Positions 56,901 through 64,000 of a stretch of DNA of 64,000 nt are shown here, in pieces. The position numbers were made by a program, and so were the translations under genes. The notes under the pieces were generated by a model that was given only the letters and a program-made list of their open reading frames with translations, was not told the origin of the DNA and did no database searches. The stretch comes from Nematostella vectensis (lineage: Eukaryota; Cnidaria; Anthozoa; Actiniaria; Edwardsiidae). The stretch covers positions 4,271,501-4,335,500 of the forward strand of contig NC_064043.1 in NCBI RefSeq assembly GCF_932526225.1, in the 5' to 3' direction. Positions within the stretch are counted from its first letter, which is position 1. Every line of letters starts with the position of its first letter.

Positions 56901-59900
56901 AAGTTATGTGGTTCCCACGTTAAGGATGGAAAAGACATGTATCATTACAAGTAACCTATTCAGAGAAGGAATGTTGATCAACAAATCCTTTGCTATTGTC
57001 TACATTTGAAAATACTACGGTGTATTGGAATGAAAACTTCCAAATAACCACCAATGTATGACGCTGGTACTTTATCAATAATATTTGATGGAACCTTCTT
57101 TGGGGCACAAATAGGGTCTTACCTCCATGACAGAACCTTCAGAGCTGTAAAGAGCCGCGAGTGTAGAATTCTGACAAGAAACGAAAACACAAAGATTTCA
57201 ATTGCCAATGTTATTATCACCGATGCTGCTACTTTAGACTTATCCTATTGGTGAATTAAAGAAGTTTGTGATCGTTGTTTGAGCTATGTTTATATTGTTA
57301 GCCACACATCTCCAGCCCCATCCCTCCAGCTTCCCTTATCCCACATTATATGAGTGACTCAGTGCATCAGCGTATAGCTCGCCTCTGCTAAAAAGGGTCG
57401 AGGTCGAGACATCAATAGTATTTCGCTGTTTCTCGGCTAAATTTGACTTGTTGAACGTATGCGGACATACCAAAAGCTTGTGTTTCTCAGTCCCAATGGA
57501 TACCGTAGACCCAAGCGGTAATTACCCCGATCGTCCCGGCAAAATCGCTAGCGTCGGATTACAGCAAATGCCAACAAACCATATATCAATTTAAAGCTTA
57601 ATGATTGTACTTTCCTCCTAATATAATCATTTTTTATACGCGCTTAATTTTGAGTGCTTTTTCCTGGTCCGAAGTGCGAAATCGATCACTTTTAAACATG
57701 CGAATTATTTATACACGCCAAAAGCGCGTAACCTCCCGGGATCTGCTTTATATCTTTCGTCATGTACTGAACTGACAAACCGTGTCTACATTTGACGTTC
57801 ACACAGCCTCGTTGATTAATAATCAAGGGTCAAAGTTAGGCGTGGAATAATTTTGCTTTTTGGTTACAACGCTCTAATTAAATCCGTAGCAAAAAAAGCT
57901 ATTGATTATCCGCGGCACGGTGTGACAGAACAATATCTATACTAGACGCTTGCCAAGTTGCGCAGGAATCGGGCGATTAGAAGTGCACCTTTAATTCACA
58001 TTTTTAGCGTAAGATGGGGTGAAATTTGATTGCGAGATATCGGGGATTGAAGTTGTGTAAACATTAGAGGCAGCGTGACAGTAATGACAGACGAAGAGCA
58101 AATAGAGCCGCGTATGGCAACCAATCACATTGCACGCTCTACACGCAGCGGGAAAACTCTTAGGCGCTCAAATGTCATAGCGCTAGACGTGCAAGTGAAG
58201 GAAGATGCCTAGACCGAAGCGATCTTGCACAGAAGAAAAGAAGAGCGCGGAAAACTTAAAAAGACCGCGAACGGAGACAACTCTTATGGCGCGCCGTTTG
58301 TTTCAAAACTAACAACACCCTCTGTGTGAGATAGTTCAAAGTTCGTCGCCCTCTTATAAAAACTGCCCCCGCTAGTTCAAAGTTCGTCGCCCTCTTATAA
58401 AAACTGCCCCCGCTACTTCAAAGTTTGTCGCCCTCTTATAAAAACTTCCCCCGCTACTTCAAAGTTTGTCGCCCTCTTATAAAAACTTCCCCCGCTACTT
58501 CAAAGTTTGTCGCCCTCTTATAAAAACTTTCCCCGCTACTTCAAAGTTTGTCGCCCTCTTATAAAAACTTCCCCCGCTACTTCAAAGTTTGTCGCCCTCT
58601 TATAAAAACGTCCCCCGCTACTTCAAAGTTCTGCGCCCTCTTATAAAAACTTCCCCCGCTACTTCAAAGTTTGTCGCCCTCTTATAAAAACTGCCCCCGC
58701 TAGTTCAAAGTTCGTCGCCCTCTTATAAAAACTGCCCCCGCTACTTCAAAGTTTGTCGCCCTCTTATAAAAACTTCCCCCGCTACTTCAAAGTTTGTCGC
58801 CCTCTTATAAAAACTTCCCCCGCTACTTCAAAGTTTGTCGCCCTCTTATAAAAACTTTCCCCGCTACTTCAAAGTTTGTCGCCCTCTTATAAAAACTTCC
58901 CCCGCTACTTCAAAGTTTGTCGCCCTCTTATAAAAACGTCCCCCGCTACTTCAAAGTTCTGCGCCCTCTTATAAAAACTTCCCCCGCTACTTCAAAGTTT
59001 GTCGCCCTCTTATAAAAACTGCCCCCGCTACTTCAAAGTTTGTCGCCCTCTTATAAAAAACTTCCCCCGCTACTTCAAAGTTTGTCGCCCTCTTATAAAA
59101 ACTTCCCCCGCTACTTCAAAGTTTGTCGCCCTCTTATAAAAACTGCCCCCGCTACTTCGAAGTTTGTCGCCCTCTTATAAAAACTGCCCCCGCTACTTCA
59201 AAGTTTGTCGCCCTCTTATAAAAACTTCCCCCGCTACTTCAAAGTTTGTCGCCCTCTTATAAAAACTTCCCCCGCTACTTCAAAGTTTGTCGCCCTCTTA
59301 TAAAAACTTTCCCCGCTACTTCAAAGTTTGTCGCCCTCTTATAAAAACTTCCCCCGCTACTTCAAAGTTTGTCGCCCTCTTATAAAAACTTCCCCCGCTA
59401 CTTCAAAGTTTGTCGCCCTCTTATAAAAACTTCCCCCGCTACTTCAAAGTTTGTCGCCCTCTTATAAAAACTTCCCCCGCTACTTCAAAGTTTGTCGCCC
59501 TCTTATAAAAACTTCCCCCGCTAGTTTAAATCGTCGCCCTGTCTTTGAAACTGCACGCCCGCTGTTTCAAACTCAGTCAAGCGATTCTTAAAAACAATCA
59601 CCACAGCTACCCCAAGCTCAAAGCTGTGTCGCCGACTTATAAGAACTGCCCCCGCTAGTTAAAAGTTCGTCGCCCTCTTATAAAAACTTCCCCCGCTAGT
59701 TCAAAGTCTGTCGCCCTCTTATATTCCCCCGCTAGTTCGAAGTTCGTCGCCCTGTCTTTGAAACTGCACGCACGCTGTTTTTTTTTTTTTTTTTTTTTTT
59801 TTGCTAACTTTTAGAGTGTGCCTATTCATCGAATGGCATAAATAAAAATTTTCACCCGAAATAAAATACGCATCAGGATTTTAAATGTAAAGCACTTAGA

Positions 59901-62900
59901 ATCTATGTAATAGGTGCTAAACAAATGATTAATTGATTTATTTTGAAAGCAAGATATTGTTTTTAATGCTGTTCCTACCGAGGAAACTTGGAATGCGTTG
60001 TTTGTCCCCCTGTGATCTAGGTCATGGCACAAACAGGCGACAAACAGAGCCATCCTTTCGATGTCCCTACACAAAGAAAGATGAGAAAGAGCTTATTATG
60101 TTAGGGCACGAACAGGGATATCAGATTGACACTGTTGTTGTCGTTGTTGTTGATGATGTTGCTGTAGTTGTTGTTGATGATTTGTTTTTGATGTTTTGTT
60201 GCTGTAGTCTTTTATTTGTTGCTGAGTCATCGTTGATGTTGCAGCTGTGGTTTCTGAGTCGTTGCTGAGTTGTCGTTGATGTTGCTGTAGTTGTCGTTGC
60301 AGCTGGTCTATCGTTTTACTTACTGTAGTTTGCTTTCCATATGCGAATTCTTCAGAAGAAGATAACAGAAATGAGCGACCGTGAACGCGTGCGTCCAGTT
60401 ATGGTACGGGGGATCCCGATATCCCTTGCGAACCATCAACGTGAACCTGGAAAATAGAACGGAAACCGTCAGTTCCCCCAAGGATCCAGGAACGATGCAC
60501 AGAAACATGGAGTGGAGGGTAGAGGGAATGAAGGGGGGGTGGGGGGGGGGACAGGGGATGTAGGTGGAAAACGCAGAGGCGATTAAGGTTTAAATCATTA
60601 ACTGACTTATTACATGGCATTTATCATTATCTATTAAGGCCGATTTGGACGGAACGATTTAGTTGTATGCGGCCTGTCTACGACATGTCTTAGCCATGAA
60701 TTAAACACTACGACTTTCGTAGCGGAGTCTTAGTCTGATTTACACGCTACGACTCGAGTTGTAGGTGTCGCATACAAGTCGTGCTGTCTAAATCAGCCTT
60801 TATTTATTTGTCCCCTTAAAATCCCTGCATCTCAGTTTACATTACCTTATCAGCGTATCGCGAGGAATTTTCCATCTGTCAATTATCCCTAAGTCGTCAA
60901 ACATGTATAGCGCGGCCTTAAAATAAAAGAAACGTAAATACAATCTTTAAAGTACAAATGTACCTCCGTAGGGCGTCTTCCTTCCTATGATCCTGGCGAC
61001 AATATGTTTTTACAGACGATATCTGCGAAATTTTTCTCATATCATCTACTTACCCTAACAGTCTCTTCCATTTGGATAGTGCGCGGCGCAAAGCTGAACT
61101 TGTCGAACCCATGAGGAATTTCCTCATCAGGTGAAGATATCTCGTGAGCTGTGAGTCTCTGGAGCTCCTCCTCAGAAACCTGGGGCGAGGACAACGGTCA
61201 GGTAACGGAGACATTAGGGAGCTGCGCGCGTGGCGATCAATACAATTGCAATGGAATAAGCAAAACATTATAGTCAGAGACAGTTTAAAATAAAATAAGG
61301 ACATTATATTTCTACAGCAGCGAACGTAGTTAGTGGAGTTTACAGTGCAAACGTCCGCGTCCTCAATTGACCGTGAAACTTGGAGTTTTCACGGAGTCCG
61401 TAGTTTTAGGGAAAACGGCTGAAATGTATCAAACAGAACGCATTCCCACGTGCTGCTATAGAATTCTGAATCAAATTAAATTGTTTTCTGCCGTCGGCAT
61501 CCGCGTTGCCGTTGTCGTTGCTTAAGCCCTATTATGTTACCGATATAAACCTATTAAGACTGGGCTTTTTCAGCCTGTGTAAATGACGGTTATGGGATTT
61601 TTTTGGCAATTTGTGACTGGGGGAGGGAGGCTAAAAGTCATTTTGCGCTAAGGTTAGGATTACCCCATTTGGTTCGGGCTCAATTTGTAATACAAATTTG
61701 AATCATTGTCTAACTGAAAAGCATTTTGTACTTCTCGTGGTACAATCCTACAATATACCACAATAATACTTCAGGTATCTATGTAAGTGCCACGAAAATT
61801 GGCGGGAAAACGCACGGCTGAATATCCTACTTCTCGTGGTAAAATATACCACAAATATACTACAAGTATCTATGCAAATGCAACGAAAATTGGCGGGAAA
61901 ACGCACGGCTGAATATCCTACTTCTCGTGGTAAAATATACCACAAATATACTACAAGTATCTATGCAAATGCAACGAAAATTGGCGGGAAAACGCACGGC
62001 TGAATATCCTACTTCTCGTGGTACAATATACCACAAATATACTACAAGTATCTATGCAAATGCAACGAAAATTGGCGGGAAAACGCACGGCTGAATATCC
62101 TACTTCTCGTGGTACAATATACCACAAATATACTACAAGTATCTATGCAAATGCAACGAAAATTGGCGGGAAAACGCACGGCTGAATATCCTACTTCTCG
62201 TGGTACAATATACCACAAATATACTACAAGTATCTATGTAAGTGTCACGAGAATTGGCGGGAAAACGCACGGCTGAATATCCTACTTCTCGAGGTACAAT
62301 ATACCTCACTTCAAGTATTTATGCAAGTGCCACTAGATTTGGCGGGAAAACGCGCGCCTGAACATCCGGGACTTACGTGCATGTGGTATATCATCAGCTC
62401 GCTACAGACTTGGCTTCGGTGCCAGGCGGTGGCCGCTCGTTTGTATAACATGGACTGCAAGTTAGAAGAATGGTGGTTGAGACTTTGAAATTAAATGAAA
62501 GGATAAGCAGTAATATGCAATAGCTTACATGAAATATACTGATTCCGCAGTAGATGGCGAAAGCTCTCGTCAAATCTTCATCAAACTTCGTAAAGCATTT
62601 GCCTGAAAAAATATATTAGTGACCCTGAAAATGTCGTAGCAAATATTAACAAACGCAACTGACTGTTTGGCTGTTTCCAAGATTTGAAGGCAGCACGGTC
62701 AACACCAAGCGAAAAGAAACGGATTTGAAAGGGGAGAATACCCCCCCCTTCCCCCTCAGATAAGTGGCTTAGATAGCTATACGTCAATACACCCGTAGTC
62801 CTACTATACAGCAAAGTCCCCTATCAAGTTTTCTTTAAAAAAAATAGGGACATACCATTGGCTTTGTTACAGAGTTCTGCAACTCCAATAACACCTGGAA

Positions 62901-63867
62901 GAGAAACGAAGGATCCAATAAAAAATACAGAACACAGACTCCTCAAGAACTTTGTTAAAAACGATGGGCCTTACCATCATCGTCTTTGATAGGAAAGCAC
63001 AGAATGTTCCTGCGTAGGAAAACGGAGAACGTGATAATTTATTGAGTGATAAGGTGCATACCGAGAAATACCAAGGGACAATTTTTTTATCGCAACGTGC
63101 ATTGTAAAACGTAGTCTGAGTAATAGGCACTTTTTTTGTAAAATAGAGAGTATCAACATCGTCTTGGGGTTAGTCTTCCAAAAAGTGGGTCATTTCTTAT
63201 TAAGTAATTTTCAAATACTATGCTTTTTCCGTATGATACCTATGACTGCGCACCCCCCCCCCCCCCCCCCCCCAGCTAATCCTGGGTAAGCGCCTGCGAA
63301 CGGAGGGGGAGCGGTGCTAGAGACGACCATGACTATAAAAGGGTGAAAATACCTCGTTTTGAACCCTGTTTTCACATCAAGGCCGCGGTAAAATAGTGGG
63401 TGGGTGTAAGCATCCTTGATGTTCAACAGCTTTCCTGAAAATACCACAGAATCGCGCTAAGCACACCCCGCAAGTCAATACCAGCAAAAGTTTCCAGATG
63501 CTTTAAATATTTCGTTTAGATTCTAGAATAGATAATAATCGAATCGCTCTTCAAGCAGGTGGAATGCTAAATCCAAAGGGCGCAAAGACAACATGATCGA
63601 GTCGAGGGCAAGTGGTGCTGCAGTCGACTTCCGATTTCTCGCCACGGAACACAACTTATGGTCGAAATTCGGAGCCCGAAAGACACAGGCACTACACAAC
63701 AGCAGCCAAACTAAGCCAGGGTTTTCATCCCATGAAAAAAAGCATAGATATTAGTATGCCTTTTTGATGATGGCGTGTGGAGAAATTAAATTCTGATCAA
63801 ACTAACCTGTCATGGCTACCTGCCCCACAATCCCTTGGTTCGTTGGTATCCTCAGATCTCGAGAAGC
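50984..63867 (-). CDS. PDE2A: PDE2A-type cyclic nucleotide phosphodiesterase, C-terminal half, 17 exons
   Basis: PDE2 hydrolyses cAMP and cGMP and is stimulated by cGMP binding to GAF-B. Minus-strand exons in transcript order: 63867-63807, 63434-63353, 63009-62975, 62894-62856, 62602-62529, 62454-62377, 61179-61054, 60916-60846, 60446-60324, 60066-59979, 57170-57123, 56771-56697, 55048-54949, 53677-53565, 53037-52999, 52737-52631, 51173-50984 (TAG). All are GT-AG and close in frame, 482 aa. GAF-B is visible from [16 protein letters not shown] through [11 protein letters not shown] to [13 protein letters not shown], which keeps the NKxnFx3DE cyclic-nucleotide motif. The catalytic domain follows: [14 protein letters not shown] (catalytic His), [14 protein letters not shown] (metal ligands), [45 protein letters not shown] (metal Asp), [28 protein letters not shown] (invariant purine-binding Gln). 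The Asn/Gly/Asp-rich C-terminal tail is unlike vertebrates. PDE2A is preferred over PDE5/PDE11 because of [17 protein letters not shown] and [12 protein letters not shown] and the N-terminus lie off the right edge. Confidence 0.95.
51245..52675 (-). repeat. 80-90 bp minisatellite derived from a PDE2A exon-intron junction
   Basis: The last PDE2A intron (52630-51174) is almost entirely about 16 tandem units. On the minus strand each unit contains a copy of the end of exon 52737-52631 (CAGATAGACTTC... to CCAGTCTACAA) joined to the 5' splice site gtaagtactg and ~45 nt of intron. Most copies lack one A in the GAAAACATC run, so the exon copy is frameshifted. Two copies (near 52195-52240 and 52540-52595) keep the full-length exon-like form but have lost the gtaagt donor. 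The true exon is the most upstream copy. Reading through its donor gives AAG TAA, a stop. Confidence 0.93.
53258..53312. repeat. Repeat end: 'cgtacccaggattttt' plus long G tract
   Basis: Sequence caggcccgtacccaggattt is followed by ~22 G interrupted by C. The reverse complement of the same combination (C21 then 'taatcctgggtaagcgcctg') is at 63253-63300, which marks a dispersed element terminus rather than chance. Both lie in PDE2A introns. A further 21-nt G run at 53505-53525 is only 40 nt from the 53565 donor. Confidence 0.6.
54163..54246 (-). mobile_element. tRNA-derived SINE head with intact A and B boxes
   Basis: On the minus strand: GCACGGGTGGCTTAGCGTG (A box, TRGYNNARNNG-like), then about 30 nt, then GGTTCGAGTCC, an exact RNA polymerase III B box. 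The sequence does not fold into a full tRNA (no matching acceptor stem, no clear anticodon arm) and continues into 'tggctctgactcggggactt', so it is a SINE head rather than a tRNA gene. The same family occurs at 19396 on the plus strand. It is in the same orientation as PDE2A, inside an intron. Confidence 0.7.
55049..56690. other. PDE2A intron with no further gene
   Basis: The intron between exons 56771-56697 and 55048-54949. Two plus-strand open frames (55261-55620, 119 codons; 56008-56394, 128 codons) look random in composition, have no family resemblance and run against the host gene. Nothing else notable. Confidence 0.55.
57498..58283 (+). repeat. Dispersed intronic repeat, copy 2
   Basis: Matches the reverse complement of 13885-14554 (block list given there). 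This copy carries ~90 extra bases near 57640-57760 with 'tgcgaattatttatacacgc' type sequence. Its 3' part includes an ATG-initiated stretch rich in Lys/Arg (from 58206, [16 protein letters not shown]) that is not open in the other copy, so coding is unlikely. It directly abuts the 41-bp satellite. Confidence 0.8.
58331..59523. repeat. 41-bp satellite, ~29 units, with 8-unit higher-order period
   Basis: Unit: ctacttcaaagtttgtcgcc followed by ctcttataaaaacttccccc and g. Variant positions (ctt/ctg/cgt before cccc, 'agttcg' and 'ttctgcg' variants) recur in the same order 328 bp apart: for example the cgtcccccgctacttcaaag + ttctgcg pair at ~58608 and ~58936, and the 'ctagttcaaagttcg' variant at ~58371 and ~58699. 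A block of eight monomers was therefore duplicated as a unit. Degenerate units continue to ~59770 and end in a T22 run. It lies in the PDE2A intron between exons 60066-59979 and 57170-57123. Confidence 0.92.
60131..60300. repeat. GTT/GCT-rich imperfect microsatellite
   Basis: Irregular (gtt)n with gat, gct and gtc interruptions and a longer recurrent phrase around 'gttgctgagt.gtcgttgatg'. It lies in the PDE2A intron 25 nt from exon 60446-60324. Similar base pattern to the 35.5-kb array. Confidence 0.75.
61731..62370. repeat. 91-bp tandem repeat, ~6.5 copies, ending at a PDE2A donor
   Basis: Units start with cttctcgtggtacaatatac at 61731, 61830, 61921, 62012, 62103, 62194 and 62284 (spacing 99, then 91, 91, 91, 91, 90). 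Each carries 'ttggcgggaaaacgcacggc'. The last unit runs to within a few bases of the 5' splice site of exon 62454-62377. The sequence across that junction (acttacgtgcatgtggtata) is a weak match to the unit start, so the array may also have begun at this junction. Confidence 0.9.
63253..63300. repeat. C21 tract with 'cctgggtaagcg' repeat end
   Basis: Twenty-one C in a row followed by 'agctaatcctgggtaagcgc'. Reverse complement of the combination seen at 53258-53312. In the PDE2A intron just downstream of exon 63434-63353. Confidence 0.6.
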
Positions 63868-64000
63868 CTAATATCAAACAACTGTTTGTGAGAAAACTGT
63901 ACGGGGAGTGGGAGAGGGGGTAAGCCGATTTCGAGTAGTTAATGCCCCGTTTTTTTATATACGTAGCAGGCCTCTAAATGTTGGGGAGCACAATTGAGAA
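63868..64000. other. Right edge, PDE2A intron
   Basis: Upstream of the first visible PDE2A exon, with a suitable acceptor (tttgatattag) directly before it on the minus strand. No further exon is visible to the window end. Confidence 0.6.

Noticed and set aside
58331-59523. Possible CRISPR-like array (41-bp regular repeats)
   Set aside because: No unique spacers between repeats, eukaryotic intron context and no cas genes; it is a satellite.
50984-63867. PDE5 or PDE11 identity for the phosphodiesterase
   Set aside because: The HD-motif exon alone fits PDE11, but [25 protein letters not shown] and [11 protein letters not shown] match PDE2A specifically.

Overview
The window is nuclear DNA of an animal. 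Genes are intron-rich with GT-AG introns, proteins are clearly metazoan, GC content is low, and introns and spacers are full of small inverted-repeat elements and minisatellites. The protein set (UBA1, PTPDC1, MAD2L2/REV7, a rhodopsin-class peptide-type receptor, PDE2A) and the compact gene structure suggest an invertebrate. An anthozoan cnidarian is my best guess, but that is inference. No prokaryotic, plasmid or phage feature is present.

Layout. 300-10217 (+): 3' part of a ubiquitin-activating enzyme E1 gene (UBA1), 27 exons, 832 codons, N-terminus off the left edge. 11528-18880 (+): complete PTPDC1-type phosphatase gene, 15 exons, about 712 aa. 21184-26660 (+): complete MAD2L2/REV7 gene, 9 exons, 209 aa, with a decayed LINE reverse-transcriptase copy in intron 2. 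26.7-45.5 kb: about 19 kb with no convincing exon, containing a long TTN-type trinucleotide array (35.5-36.4 kb). 45552-46709 (+): single-exon class A GPCR. 46.7-51 kb: spacer with nested fold-back elements and a 53-bp tandem repeat. 50984-63867 (-): C-terminal half of a PDE2A-type cyclic nucleotide phosphodiesterase, 17 exons, 482 aa, 5' end off the right edge. Exon phases were checked by hand and close in frame in all four spliced genes.

The main unexpected signal is that tandem repeats have grown directly out of splice junctions in three unrelated genes. In PDE2A an 80-90 bp minisatellite (about 16 units) carries the last ~40 nt of an exon plus its 5' splice site. In MAD2L2 a ~44-bp repeat carries the end of exon 7 plus its 5' splice site. 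In PTPDC1 a ~64-bp repeat carries the 3' splice site plus the start of exon 3. In each case the true site is the outermost exon-side copy, and use of any decoy gives an early in-frame stop. Other points are a 41-bp satellite with an 8-unit (328 bp) higher-order period, two copies of one ~700-bp dispersed repeat in introns of different genes, two tRNA-derived SINE copies, and short uORFs starting in an ATGGCGGC motif in front of both PTPDC1 and MAD2L2.

The genes belong to unrelated pathways (ubiquitin activation, centrosome/cilium phosphatase, translesion synthesis/HORMA signalling, peptide signalling, cGMP/cAMP turnover), so nothing indicates a functional cluster.
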